A stretch of DNA of 23,846 nucleotides, taken from NCBI GenBank assembly GCA_964551455.1, contig CAZKDA010000055.1:1-23846 (forward strand), in the 5' to 3' direction. The notes under the pieces are model-generated. The model saw only the letters and a list, made by a program, of their open reading frames with translations. It made no database searches and was not told the DNA's origin. Position numbers and translations under genes: made by a program. Positions 7,368 through 17,217 of this stretch are shown one piece after another. The DNA comes from JAHDHW01 sp964551455. Its GTDB lineage: Bacteria > Bacteroidota > Bacteroidia > Chitinophagales > Saprospiraceae. The first letter of the stretch is position 1, and each line of letters begins with the position of its first letter.

Positions 7368-9800
7368 ATGAATAAAATATACATGCTGCTTTTGGTTTTG
7401 ACATGGACGGTCGCCGACACAGGCGCTCAGTCGTTGAAACAATATAAGGCGGAAGCAGCAAAAGCCTCCCAGTCCAAGGATTTTGCCAGGTCACTGGAAT
7501 TTTATAACAAGATAATCAACCAGGCCAATGACAAAACCGCGGAAAATTATTACAATGCCGCCGAATCCGCCCGCCAGTTCAGGATATATACCCTGGCTGA
7601 ACAATATTACAAAGAGGTGCTCAAAGACACTGTGGCGAATAACCAATACCGGATGACGAGCTATCATCTTGGTATGGTGCTCAAAAGCCAGGGGAATTAT
7701 GAAGAAGCCATTTCGAGTTTCAAACGGTTCATCGACCGCGACGCGGCATTTGTGAGTGAAAAATATTCGGAAAATGCTGAAAAGCAAATCCAGGATTGCG
7801 AGTGGGCTAAAACCACAACTGACAGCGGTGCCATGATCCACCACCTCGATTCCACCATCAATACGCCGAATGCCGAATTCGCTCCGATTGAATTTGAAAA
7901 TCTGCTGTATTACACTTCCGTCAGATATACCACCAGCAACAAATACGACCCCGTTCCACCTTTGTCGCGTATTTATACTTCCGACATGTCCAATCAGGGC
8001 ATTGCGGTTGACAACGATTTTAACAAAGGCGAAAACCTCCACTCCGGCAATGTGGCTTTTAATGATAAAAAAGACCGCATTTATTACACAGTCTGCAAAA
8101 ACATCAATGTCACTGATATGCATTGCAAAATATATTTCAGGGACAAAGCAGGCAAGCAGTGGGGGCCGGTTGACAGCCTTTCCACGGTGATCAATTCCGA
8201 TGAGTTTACAGCAACCCAACCATCTCTCGGGGTCGATGGCGAAACCGGAAAAGAAATCCTGTTTTTCGTTTCCGACCGCCCGGTAGATACTTCCGACACA
8301 AGTCGCGATCTCAATATCTGGTACAGCTTCATGGATGACGACGGAAATTGGGGAACACCGAACTACATTGCTGAGATCAATACCGACGAAGAAGACATCA
8401 CGCCATTTTTCCACACGACTACCCAAACCCTTTATTTCAGTTCGAATGGATTGCGAAACCTCGGCGGCTTCGATATTTACAGCATACAAAAAAGCGGCTC
8501 AGGCTGGGGAGAGATCAAAGGTTTGGAACCTCCCGTAAATACGAGCTACGACGAAGTGTATTACACCGTTAACTCCGAAGGTTCCTCTGCGTATTTTTCC
8601 TCCAACCGACCTGGCGGCTCCTGTGATCCGCAGGACAGCCTCTGCGTTTGCAACGATATTTACCGCGTCCCGCAGATATGCCTGGAAGTCAGAACTTTCA
8701 ACAAGCTCTCCGGGCTTCCGCTGACCGGTACTGAAGTTGCACTCGACGAAACCGGCGCCGAAGCGCCCGTCACTCAATCCAAAGAGAACGACCACACTTA
8801 CAGCTTCTTCGTAGGTTTTGAGAAAGAATATGAAATCGACGGCGCCAAATCCGGCAAATGGATTTCGGATTCAAAACCCTTCAGCACCATTGGCAGCAAA
8901 GGCGGGAAATGCGACACGCTCGATCTGTATCTCGAACCTCAAGTTGATGTGGATGTATATACCTATGACAAGATATCCGGCAACCCTTTGCCGGGATGCA
9001 AGGTTTCGGTTTCTTTGGTCGATGATGCCGGCAGGGAGGTTAAGCAGGATAGCACTAGCTCGATGTACAATTTCCCGCTCCGCTTTGGGAAAAAGTACAA
9101 GATCGTTGCGACCAAAGAGGGTTACTCAACTGACATCAGCTACCGCACCGTTACCGACAATATTGAGTTTGCGCCAGCTACTCTCAGAGATGAACTTCGT
9201 TTGTGCGAACTTCCACAGCCGCCGGATTCCATCCGACTCTATTTTGCCAATGACGAACCAGGCCCGCGTACCAGAAGAGACACCCTGGCCAACAAAGGAT
9301 ACGGCAAGTTACACAGGTCTTACCTGGGTTCGCGGTCACTTTTTTATAAAAACAACCCTTATCTGGGACGTGATACCGTCGATGAATTTTTCAGCAAAAT
9401 AGACGAAGGACTTTTCAAGCTTCGAAACTTTACTTCCGACCTGTCAACCTATCTCGAAATGCTCGATGAGGGGCAAACGCTGACCGTTATCCTCAGAGGG
9501 TTTGCAAGCCCGCTCGGCCCTGCGGATGAGGGCTCGTACAACTACGCCATTTCAAAAAGAAGAATAGACAGTATTCGCAAATATTTCAAAAATAACCTGC
9601 CACCTGAAGAATATGCAAAACTAAGGGTGGTATCCGTACCGAACGGCGATACACAAGCTCCTCCTTCCGTTCCGAAAACCGGACTTCAAGCAATTTTCGG
9701 CCTTGATTCTTCTGAAGAGAGGAGGGTTGAGATCATTGCCATTCGTTTGTCCCCGGGAGCATGTATCGACTTGAAAAGTATCCCGACCGAAACTTATTAA
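7368..9800 (+). CDS. OmpA-family protein with TPR, beta-propeller and carboxypeptidase-regulatory-like domains (PorE-like)
   Basis: An 810-residue protein with an N-terminal signal peptide (about 1-20, Thr-Gly-Ala-Gln end). Domains in order: TPR-like helices about 22-140; a WD40/PD40-like propeller about 150-440 with repeated Tyr-Phe-Ser-Ser-Asn and Gly-Gly-x-Asp-Ile-Tyr blades; two carboxypeptidase-regulatory-like beta-sandwiches (about 440-525 and 526-610), each opening with a Tyr/Phe-x-Lys-x-Ser-Gly-x-Pro-Leu pattern; a C-terminal OmpA-like region about 611-800. This order matches P. gingivalis PorE, a periplasmic T9SS component that binds peptidoglycan and associates with PorP. In the OmpA motif, Arg residues in Ser-Lys-Arg-Arg (about 730) are kept, but the Asp of the usual Gly-x-x-Asp is Ser (Gly-Phe-Ala-Ser-Pro-Leu), a variant I recall from Bacteroidota OmpA proteins of this type. 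It is followed five bases later by the first reasonable ATG of the adhesin. It probably tethers the PorP/SprF-adhesin complex to the wall. Calling it the true PorE orthologue would go too far. Confidence 0.87.
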   Translation: MNKIYMLLLVLTWTVADTGAQSLKQYKAEAAKASQSKDFARSLEFYNKIINQANDKTAENYYNAAESARQFRIYTLAEQYYKEVLKDTVANNQYRMTSYHLGMVLKSQGNYEEAISSFKRFIDRDAAFVSEKYSENAEKQIQDCEWAKTTTDSGAMIHHLDSTINTPNAEFAPIEFENLLYYTSVRYTTSNKYDPVPPLSRIYTSDMSNQGIAVDNDFNKGENLHSGNVAFNDKKDRIYYTVCKNINVTDMHCKIYFRDKAGKQWGPVDSLSTVINSDEFTATQPSLGVDGETGKEILFFVSDRPVDTSDTSRDLNIWYSFMDDDGNWGTPNYIAEINTDEEDITPFFHTTTQTLYFSSNGLRNLGGFDIYSIQKSGSGWGEIKGLEPPVNTSYDEVYYTVNSEGSSAYFSSNRPGGSCDPQDSLCVCNDIYRVPQICLEVRTFNKLSGLPLTGTEVALDETGAEAPVTQSKENDHTYSFFVGFEKEYEIDGAKSGKWISDSKPFSTIGSKGGKCDTLDLYLEPQVDVDVYTYDKISGNPLPGCKVSVSLVDDAGREVKQDSTSSMYNFPLRFGKKYKIVATKEGYSTDISYRTVTDNIEFAPATLRDELRLCELPQPPDSIRLYFANDEPGPRTRRDTLANKGYGKLHRSYLGSRSLFYKNNPYLGRDTVDEFFSKIDEGLFKLRNFTSDLSTYLEMLDEGQTLTVILRGFASPLGPADEGSYNYAISKRRIDSIRKYFKNNLPPEEYAKLRVVSVPNGDTQAPPSVPKTGLQAIFGLDSSEERRVEIIAIRLSPGACIDLKSIPTETY

Positions 9801-9841
9801 ATCCCATGACCTTTATGACCAGGCCAAAACATATTTTGAAC

Positions 9842-12800
9842 ATGAAAGCATTTAACGAGTTAACAGCAACAGGCAAAACCAACTTTTTCCTTTTAAAGGC
9901 TAAAAGCTGGCAACTGTTGTTTGCTGCCTTACTGCTTTGTGCATCAACCGGCGCCAAGGCGAATACTGCCTCGGATGAGTTGCTCGACCTGAGTGTCAAT
10001 CTCACTATTTATCCTGCAACCTGTGGCGAAGAAAACGGTGCCATCACTACCAATGTCAGTGGCGGTGTACCGCCTTTCACTTACCAGTGGAGCAACGGCC
10101 AAACTACCACCGGTATCGTCAACCTCGCTCCCGGAACCTATTCCGTGACTGTCACCGATGCCATCAATAATACGGCAACTGCTACGGGAATCGTGATCGG
10201 TTATCCACCCATCACGATCTCCAGTGTCGTCGTGGTGGAAGCCACCTGTGGAAATACCGACGGATATGCCATTGTAAATGTCGTTGGAAACCCAAATAAT
10301 TTTACCTTCGAATGGTCTCCCAATGTGATCCACAGCAATGGCCCGATGGCCGACAGCCTGTCTTCAGGAACTTATTCCGTGACCATCACCGACACCTCGC
10401 AACCCGTACTGTGTACTTTGGTGGAAACCTTTACGGTTGGAAATGTGGACGGCCCGCAAACCACGCTGGTTACTACCGGCTCTGTTTGCGGTGAAGACAA
10501 TGGTTCTGCAACTTTTGGCGAACCTGGTTTTAATTATACCTGGTCGCCAGATCTCGGAACGCCAAACGCCGAAGGCAATATCCGAACCGATCTGCCCGCA
10601 GGTACTTATTTTGTAACTATCACTGATCCTGCCGATCCCGGTTGTGATAATGTGGAAACCGTAGTAATCGAAGAAATTCCATCGATTACCGCAGGATACA
10701 CCATCAACAATCTCCCAGACTGCGGCATTGCAAACGGCTCCGTGACCATTACGGCAAGTGGCGGCTCAGGGAACTATACTTATAGCTGGGGAAATGCCAC
10801 CATGAACGACCTCGCTGCGGGTGTTTATTCCGTGACCGTCACCGATGCGGATACCGGCTGTACAGGCTCTGTGACCTTTACCCTTACGGATAACAGCGGG
10901 GGCGCCGATCTCGTGATTGATGACTTCAGCCTCAATTGCCCGGGAGATGTAAACGGCCTTGTAAATTATACTGTGACTTATGATCCCGGATTTGCCTTCC
11001 CGGCAGATACCATCATCCAAAATGCAAATGGTGTTGAGTTTACCAATGGCAATTTGCCCCCTGGAGAATATTGCATCGTCATCACCGATGCAAACGGCTG
11101 TGTGAGTGCCGGCGATTGTTTTGAACTGAAAGCGCCGACGCAGATTGATGTCGATATTTCCATCGTCGATGCCACCTGTACAGCACCCGGAGCCATTCAT
11201 GTGGAAGTCACGGGAGGCGCTGGCGGGTATGTTTACGAGTGGGATCCGCCTCAAAATCCATCCGGGCCTTCGGCGACCAACCTGGCGCCCGGAAGCTATG
11301 GTGTGACCGTTACTGATGCAAACGGATGTAGTGTTGGCGCCGGAGAGTTGATCCTCGATCTCAATTGCCCGCCCGAGCCTTGCTTGATTTCGATATCGAG
11401 CGTGGTGGTCATCGAATCATCCTGTGGCAACGCAGAAGGTCATGCCACCGTCAATGTCGTTTCCGACCCTGATGGCACCTTTTATCAATATACCTGGTCG
11501 CCCAACGTCGGGAGTTCCGTGAACAACCAGGCTTTCAACCTCGTTGCCGGAACCTATTCCGTAACCATCGAACATCCTTCAATTCCGAATTGCTCCTTGG
11601 TAGAAACCTTTACGGTAGGGAATAGCGACGGACCGGAATCGGACTACGTGGTTACGCCAAGTGTTTGCGGTGTCAATGACGGAACCGTGACTTTTGCCGA
11701 GCAAAGTTTTGATTATGCCTGGAATCCCGATTTGGGTACTGTCGTTTCCAACTATGAAAGGATTGACCTGCCCGCCGGAGAATATTTTATCACCATCACC
11801 GACCCCGCCAATCCCGGATGCGAAAATGTCATCACGGTGGTCGTTGAAGAGATCAGCCCGTTTGACATTACGGTTACCATCAATGCACTGCCCGATTGTG
11901 GCGTGGCAAACGGCTCCGCCACAATCAATGTCACAGGAGGTTCCGGGAATTACAGCTTCAGTTGGGGAGCACAAACACAAGATAATTTACAAGCCGGAGT
12001 GTATGAAGTGATCGTCACGGATGATGATACAGGCTGTACCGGTTCTATAACTTTTGTTTTAACCGTCAATAACCCACAGGCAACCTTGACGATCAACTCG
12101 GTCGATGAATTGAATTGCTCAGGTGATACAAACGGGTTTGTAGATTTTGAAGTCAACTACGACGCAGGATTTTCATTTCCGGCGGATACCATGATCGTTG
12201 ATGCCGACGGCAATGTTTATACAAACGGCAACCTTTACGCAGGCAGTTATTGCATCGTGATAACGGATACCAACGGATGTTTGCAGGCAGGTGATTGTTT
12301 TGAAATAGAAAACCCTTCACAAATAGACGTCGATATTTCCATATATCCCGCGGGCTGCGATGAATATGGTTCCATTTCGCTTGAAGTGACCGGCGGAGCA
12401 GGCGGATACACCTACAGTTGGGATCCACAGCTTCCACCGACTCCGTCTGTGGATAGTTTGACAGCCGGAACCTATTCTGTCACCGTGACCGATGCCAACG
12501 GATGTACCGCCGCCGGAAACAGCCTGGTGGTAAAAGACACCTGCCCTTGCCCGGATATTTATCTTCAGAGCGTGGTCGTTATTGAAGCAACCTGTGGAAA
12601 TGCCGATGGTTATGCCGAAGTGAATGTGGTAGGAAATCCCGACAATTATATTTTCACCTGGTCGCCCAATGTCACCAATTCTTCCGGCCACCAGGCTTTC
12701 AATCTCATGGCTGGCACCTATTCCGTTACCATTGCCGACATCACTTTTCCCAGCAATTGTTTTATTGTGGAAACCTTTACGGTTGGCAATTCGGATGGCC

Positions 12801-15800
12801 CGGAGGTCACTTATACCACAACGCCTTCCGATTGTGCTTTGAATGACGGAACGGTCACTTTTTCCAATCCGAATTACGAATATACCTGGTCGCCTGATCT
12901 TGGAACGCCAAACGGAAATATCCGGACGGATTTGCCGGCAGGCGTATATTTTGTAACCATCGTTGACCCTGCCGACCCCGATTGCCCGGATATCAAAACT
13001 GTCGTTGTCGAGCAAACGGGATCATTGCAGGTAGATGCCACGATCAATCAAAACCCGGATTGCGGGCTGAACAACGGCTCCGTGACGATCAATGCCTCCG
13101 GTGGTTCCGGCAACTATTCCTATAGCTGGGGCGGTCAAACCGTCACCAACCTAAGTGCGGGCATTTATGAGGTTACCGTTACGGATAATGAAACCGGCTG
13201 TACAGGTTCAGTAATTTTTGTTTTAACAACAAATACTCCGCAAGCCACCGTGACCATTACTTCGCAACCAACTTTAAATTGCCCCGGCGATAACGATGGC
13301 CTGGTTGAATTTACTGTCATTTACGATGGTGGATTTGCCTTTCCAGCCGATACGATCATACAGGATGCCGACGGCAATGTTTACACCAACGGCAACCTGC
13401 CAGCCGGCTCATTCTGTATCGTCATCACCGATGCAAATGGTTGTGTCAGCGGCGGAGATTGTTTTGAAATAGCAGCGCCAACCCAGATCGATGTGGACAT
13501 TTCGGTTTATGACCAGGATTGCAATGAAGGAGGGTCAATCGTCGTGGAAGTAAGCGGCGGCGCCGGTGGTTATGTGTATGAATGGGATCCGCCTCAAAGC
13601 CCATCTGATTCTATTGCAGAAAACTTGGATCCCGGGAATTATGGCCTTACCATAACCGATGCAAATGGCTGTGAAGTGATCGTCAATAATTTGATCGTTG
13701 AGGACGATTGCCCCTGTCCGCCGGTTATTGTCGATGGACTTTTGATTTCCCAGGCTACCTGCGGAAATGCCGATGGATTTGCCTTTATAAATGTACACGG
13801 CGGGCCTGCGGGTTTCACTTATACCTGGTCGGCCAATGTTACCAATTCGTCAGGTAATTTTGCCTTTGACCTTGCCGCAGGAACATACTCCGTAACCGTT
13901 GCCAATGAGGATTTTCCGGACAATTGTTTCACAATAGAAACTTTTACGGTCGGCAATATCGATGGTCCGGAAGTCACATATGTTTCCACGCCATCGGATT
14001 GCGGCCTGTCTAACGGAACGGTTACTTTTTCCAACCCGGCTTATGAATATGCCTGGAACCCGGATATAGGAACCGTCGTCAGCAACTTTGAAAGAGCAGA
14101 CTTGCCAGCGGGTGAATATTACATCACCATCACCGATCCTAACGACCCCGATTGCCCCAATGTCATTACGGTTGTGGTTGAAGAATTGAACGACATTGTG
14201 GTTACCGTTACGATCAACCAGTTGCCGGATTGCGCTATGGCCAATGGCTCGGCAACCATCAATGTTACGGGCGGTTCCGGAGATTTCAGCTATAGCTGGG
14301 GAAGCCAGACCAATGACAATCTGGAGGCCGGAATTTATGAAGTTATTGTTACAGACAATGTAACGGGATGCCAGGGCAGCGTTCTATTTTCGATCACCAA
14401 CTACGATCCACAGGCTGAGGTTACGATCAATTCCGTTTCGGAGATCCTTTGCCCCGGTGATGAAGATGGCACGGTGAGCTATTCGGTTATTTATGGCGGT
14501 ACTTTTGAGCATCCGGCAACCGAAGAAATTGTCGATATTTTTGGAAATGTCTATCAAAACGGAACATTAGCGCCCGGTACCTACTGCATCAATGTCACTG
14601 ATGCCAATGACTGTTTGCATGCCTCAGAGTGTTTTACCATCGAGGCGCCAACCCAGATCAATGTGGTGGTGGAAATCGTGGACGAACATTGTGATTCACT
14701 TGGTTCGATCACCCTGGTCGATGTAAACGGCGGGGCTGGAGGATATACTTATACATGGGATCCTCCGGTTTCAACGGATACCATAGCCACCGGCCTGGAA
14801 CCCGGCATTTACAGCATAACCATAACCGATGCAAACGGCTGTGTACTTTCCGGCGATCTTCCGCTCGATGCCGATACCAACAAGATCACCATCGTTTTGA
14901 TGAATGACACGATTATTTGCGACACGTCGATCATCATCGGCGCGGATATCCAACCGCCCGGAGCTACAGTGGTTTGGACAGACCAGGACGGCAATCCCTT
15001 CGATCCAACCCTCCCGGTGACTCCATCCGATACCTCCGTTTATTTTGTCGAAGTGACCAGCGGAGATTGCTTTGCGCGGGATAGTGTGATCATCATCGAA
15101 GGAGCGGTGAATATTGTTGTCCAATATGATACCCTCACCTGCTTTGGCACCGACTCAATCATAACTATCATCAATCTGGATCCCGGTGATACGCTGACCT
15201 ACGATTGGGGGCCTGATTCATTGATCGTCATTGATGGCAATGAGCATACAGGAACCCCAACGATCAATCCGGGAGGGGCAGGTGATTATTCCGTCTGGTA
15301 CGACGTTACCAATCAATACGGCTGTCTTGTGAATGATACCCTGCATATTACGGTGATCGATTCTTTGGTAGTCAATACCATTATCAGCACCATGCAATGC
15401 GACAGTCTTACCGTTGACTTTTCAGTCAATGCCACACCAGGCATTATTTACGTTTGGAATTTTGGCGATCCGGGTAATCCGGGCGGCGCTATCGGCACAA
15501 ATCCAAGTCATGATTATTCGGAACCAGGATGCTACACCGTCACCCTCATCATGCTGCCCAGCGCCGGTATAAATTGTTTCCAGCAGGATACGATCCTTCA
15601 TGAGGTTTGTGTGGTTGATCCGCCGATTTTCGATATGGGCATCGATGCCACTTTGGATTGCAATGAAAATGGCGCTGAATTAACGCTGGGAGATATTTCC
15701 ACTTCCGTATTCGGTGACATTGCAGGATGGGAATGGATCATCAACGGCGATTCAGTTTCCATGGACAGCATGTTAGTACTCGACATTCCGCAATCCGACA

Positions 15801-17146
15801 CGCTGGACATTATGCTGATCGTGATGGATATACAGGGTTGTCTGGATACTTTACAGGAAACAATTCCTATAAATATTATTGACCTTCCTTTCCCGGACAC
15901 TATAATGGCATGTGATGATGACTTCCTGCAACTGTATAGTGGAAGCGATACCAGCTTCGTCTTTGAATGGGCGCCTCCAGGCATTTTCGACGACCCAAGC
16001 TCCCCGCATGCCGTCGCGTTCATCACGGAGGATGTGGTGATCACGGTTTCCATTTCAGATACGAGCAACAGCTTTTCATGTCCCCAGAATGATACTATCC
16101 AGGTCATTGTGGTTGATCCGATCAACCTGATGGCTCAAGGCGATTCGTTATATTGTGACGAACTGGATGCCCCTATGTTTATCAGTGCCGATTGTGAAAA
16201 TTGTGATGAAATCCTGATCGAATGGTCTTTTGATGATGATTTCAACACCATTGAAGGAACCGGGCCGGTTTTGACCAATCAATCCAATCCGGGAGAACCA
16301 CTTCAGACAGGCATTTATTACGTGAGATATATTGACACGCTTGGATGTATGGACATGGATTCCGTAATGCTGACGCTTGATCTTATTCCATTGGTAGGGC
16401 CGCCTGATCCGGCTGAGATATGTCTGGGCGATTCCGTTTTCATTTTTATAAGTCCTTTGGATAGTGTAGATTGGATTTGGGAGGGAGAAAATATCACTTT
16501 TACAGACAATCCCAACGAAATAATGGTCACCCCAACCGAAGGTCAATACTATGTTTACACTGTAATCAACGAAAATGGTTGTGAAGCCACCGACAGCGCT
16601 TTTGTCGATGTGATAAATATCGGCGAAACCAATGCTACTGCCGAACCTTCGGAGATATGTATTTACGAAACCACCCAACTAAACGTGAACCAGATTCCCG
16701 GCGCAACTTACGCCTGGTCGAACGGAGAGACGCTCAACGATTCCACGATTTCCAATCCGATAGGAACGCCGCTGGAAACAACAACATATACCGTGACCGT
16801 CACAGATCCGGAAACCGGTTGCGCCATGATCAGCCAGGTGACGGTTACCGTAGTGCATCCGGCCTGTGAAGAACCCTACGTTTTCTTCCCCAATGCCTTC
16901 ACACCCAACGGCGACGGCCATAATGATGTGCTTTACCTAAGAGGTTCGGACATCACGGAAGTTCACTTCATCATTTACAATCGTTGGGGCGAAAAGATGT
17001 TCGAGTCCAATTCGCAGGATGAGGGTTGGGACGGCACCTTCGACGGTAAGGATCTCAGCGCCGATGTGTTTGGGTTTTACCTCCGCGTAAGATGCGGCAA
17101 CGGTGAAATATTTACCAAAAAAGGAAATGTCACGCTATTGAGATAG
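9842..17146 (+). CDS. Giant SprB-repeat adhesin with T9SS type B (gliding-motility-associated) C-terminal domain
   Basis: With the start at ATG 9842 the protein has 2434 residues. Its signal peptide has a hydrophobic core, Leu-Leu-Phe-Ala-Ala-Leu-Leu-Leu, and cleaves near Ala-Lys-Ala. Upstream in-frame starts at 9806 and 9761 would lengthen the N-region; 9761 overlaps the preceding gene by 40 bases. One isolated SprB-like repeat (about 52-120) is followed by four tandem super-repeats of about 390 residues (about 128-1680), each made of five SprB-like units with Cys-Gly, Gly-Gly-x-Gly-x-Tyr-x-Tyr-x-Trp and Leu-x-x-Gly-x-Tyr-x-Val-x-Val-Thr-Asp motifs. Then come Ig/PKD-like domains (about 1680-2340; a PKD-like Trp/Tyr-x-Phe-Gly-Asp pattern near base 15465). 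The end (2342-2434) is a type B sorting domain with Phe-Pro-Asn-Ala-Phe-Thr-Pro-Asn-Gly-Asp-Gly and Asn-Arg-Trp-Gly. Such proteins cross the outer membrane by T9SS and are displayed or released. The sequence is strongly acidic and Thr-rich. It is last in its unit, followed by a terminator. Confidence 0.9.
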   Translation: MKAFNELTATGKTNFFLLKAKSWQLLFAALLLCASTGAKANTASDELLDLSVNLTIYPATCGEENGAITTNVSGGVPPFTYQWSNGQTTTGIVNLAPGTYSVTVTDAINNTATATGIVIGYPPITISSVVVVEATCGNTDGYAIVNVVGNPNNFTFEWSPNVIHSNGPMADSLSSGTYSVTITDTSQPVLCTLVETFTVGNVDGPQTTLVTTGSVCGEDNGSATFGEPGFNYTWSPDLGTPNAEGNIRTDLPAGTYFVTITDPADPGCDNVETVVIEEIPSITAGYTINNLPDCGIANGSVTITASGGSGNYTYSWGNATMNDLAAGVYSVTVTDADTGCTGSVTFTLTDNSGGADLVIDDFSLNCPGDVNGLVNYTVTYDPGFAFPADTIIQNANGVEFTNGNLPPGEYCIVITDANGCVSAGDCFELKAPTQIDVDISIVDATCTAPGAIHVEVTGGAGGYVYEWDPPQNPSGPSATNLAPGSYGVTVTDANGCSVGAGELILDLNCPPEPCLISISSVVVIESSCGNAEGHATVNVVSDPDGTFYQYTWSPNVGSSVNNQAFNLVAGTYSVTIEHPSIPNCSLVETFTVGNSDGPESDYVVTPSVCGVNDGTVTFAEQSFDYAWNPDLGTVVSNYERIDLPAGEYFITITDPANPGCENVITVVVEEISPFDITVTINALPDCGVANGSATINVTGGSGNYSFSWGAQTQDNLQAGVYEVIVTDDDTGCTGSITFVLTVNNPQATLTINSVDELNCSGDTNGFVDFEVNYDAGFSFPADTMIVDADGNVYTNGNLYAGSYCIVITDTNGCLQAGDCFEIENPSQIDVDISIYPAGCDEYGSISLEVTGGAGGYTYSWDPQLPPTPSVDSLTAGTYSVTVTDANGCTAAGNSLVVKDTCPCPDIYLQSVVVIEATCGNADGYAEVNVVGNPDNYIFTWSPNVTNSSGHQAFNLMAGTYSVTIADITFPSNCFIVETFTVGNSDGPEVTYTTTPSDCALNDGTVTFSNPNYEYTWSPDLGTPNGNIRTDLPAGVYFVTIVDPADPDCPDIKTVVVEQTGSLQVDATINQNPDCGLNNGSVTINASGGSGNYSYSWGGQTVTNLSAGIYEVTVTDNETGCTGSVIFVLTTNTPQATVTITSQPTLNCPGDNDGLVEFTVIYDGGFAFPADTIIQDADGNVYTNGNLPAGSFCIVITDANGCVSGGDCFEIAAPTQIDVDISVYDQDCNEGGSIVVEVSGGAGGYVYEWDPPQSPSDSIAENLDPGNYGLTITDANGCEVIVNNLIVEDDCPCPPVIVDGLLISQATCGNADGFAFINVHGGPAGFTYTWSANVTNSSGNFAFDLAAGTYSVTVANEDFPDNCFTIETFTVGNIDGPEVTYVSTPSDCGLSNGTVTFSNPAYEYAWNPDIGTVVSNFERADLPAGEYYITITDPNDPDCPNVITVVVEELNDIVVTVTINQLPDCAMANGSATINVTGGSGDFSYSWGSQTNDNLEAGIYEVIVTDNVTGCQGSVLFSITNYDPQAEVTINSVSEILCPGDEDGTVSYSVIYGGTFEHPATEEIVDIFGNVYQNGTLAPGTYCINVTDANDCLHASECFTIEAPTQINVVVEIVDEHCDSLGSITLVDVNGGAGGYTYTWDPPVSTDTIATGLEPGIYSITITDANGCVLSGDLPLDADTNKITIVLMNDTIICDTSIIIGADIQPPGATVVWTDQDGNPFDPTLPVTPSDTSVYFVEVTSGDCFARDSVIIIEGAVNIVVQYDTLTCFGTDSIITIINLDPGDTLTYDWGPDSLIVIDGNEHTGTPTINPGGAGDYSVWYDVTNQYGCLVNDTLHITVIDSLVVNTIISTMQCDSLTVDFSVNATPGIIYVWNFGDPGNPGGAIGTNPSHDYSEPGCYTVTLIMLPSAGINCFQQDTILHEVCVVDPPIFDMGIDATLDCNENGAELTLGDISTSVFGDIAGWEWIINGDSVSMDSMLVLDIPQSDTLDIMLIVMDIQGCLDTLQETIPINIIDLPFPDTIMACDDDFLQLYSGSDTSFVFEWAPPGIFDDPSSPHAVAFITEDVVITVSISDTSNSFSCPQNDTIQVIVVDPINLMAQGDSLYCDELDAPMFISADCENCDEILIEWSFDDDFNTIEGTGPVLTNQSNPGEPLQTGIYYVRYIDTLGCMDMDSVMLTLDLIPLVGPPDPAEICLGDSVFIFISPLDSVDWIWEGENITFTDNPNEIMVTPTEGQYYVYTVINENGCEATDSAFVDVINIGETNATAEPSEICIYETTQLNVNQIPGATYAWSNGETLNDSTISNPIGTPLETTTYTVTVTDPETGCAMISQVTVTVVHPACEEPYVFFPNAFTPNGDGHNDVLYLRGSDITEVHFIIYNRWGEKMFESNSQDEGWDGTFDGKDLSADVFGFYLRVRCGNGEIFTKKGNVTLLR
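10223..14880 (+). repeat. Four tandem super-repeats (about 1170 bases each) of SprB-type units
   Basis: Units begin at 10223, 11399, 12569 and 13736, so they are 1176, 1170 and 1167 bases long, with the fourth ending near 14880. I phased them on the Cys codon in Thr-Cys-Gly-Asn (10247, 11423, 12593, 13760). Each holds five SprB-like modules of about 75-80 residues in the same order: Val-Val-Val-x-Glu-Ala-Thr-Cys-Gly-Asn; a Val-Thr-Phe module with Leu-Pro-Ala-Gly; a Gly-Gly-Ser-Gly-Asn-Tyr module; a Cys-Pro-Gly-Asp module; a Gly-Gly-Ala-Gly-Gly-Tyr module. The order is conserved although the sequences have drifted, so the whole five-module block was duplicated. The fourth copy is the most changed in its fourth module. 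Confidence 0.9.
16865..17143 (+). other. T9SS type B sorting domain (C-terminal domain of the adhesin)
   Basis: The last 93 codons of the adhesin. The motif Pro-Asn-Ala-Phe-Thr-Pro-Asn-Gly-Asp-Gly-His-Asn-Asp is followed by Ile-x-Glu-Val-x-Phe-x-Ile-Tyr-Asn-Arg-Trp-Gly, Gly-Trp-Asp-Gly-Thr-Phe-Asp-Gly-Lys and a Lys-Lys-Gly-Asn-Val-Thr-Leu-Leu-Arg end. These define the gliding-motility-associated C-terminal family, the type B T9SS signal. Confidence 0.92.
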
Positions 17147-17177
17147 ATTAAAATATCCCAAAGATCAATATCCGTAG

Positions 17178-17217
17178 AAAGATCAGGTTTTTATAGCCTG
17201 GTCTTTTGTTTTTTAAT
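17178..17217 (+). terminator. Rho-independent terminator of the T9SS cassette
   Basis: AAAGATCAGG (17178-17187) pairs with CCTGGTCTTT (17197-17206) with one G-U pair, around a nine-base loop, and is followed by TGTTTTTTAA. It starts 31 bases past the adhesin stop codon. Confidence 0.8.

Noticed and set aside
7491..8489. 332-codon minus-strand open frame inside the OmpA-family gene
   Set aside because: The opposite strand encodes continuous propeller blades of a recognised family; the long antisense frame follows from codon use and has no family features.
9761..9841. Longer N-terminus for the giant adhesin starting at ATG 9761
   Set aside because: It would overlap the preceding gene by 40 bases and place 27 extra, charged residues before an already long signal peptide; 9842 (or 9806) fits better.
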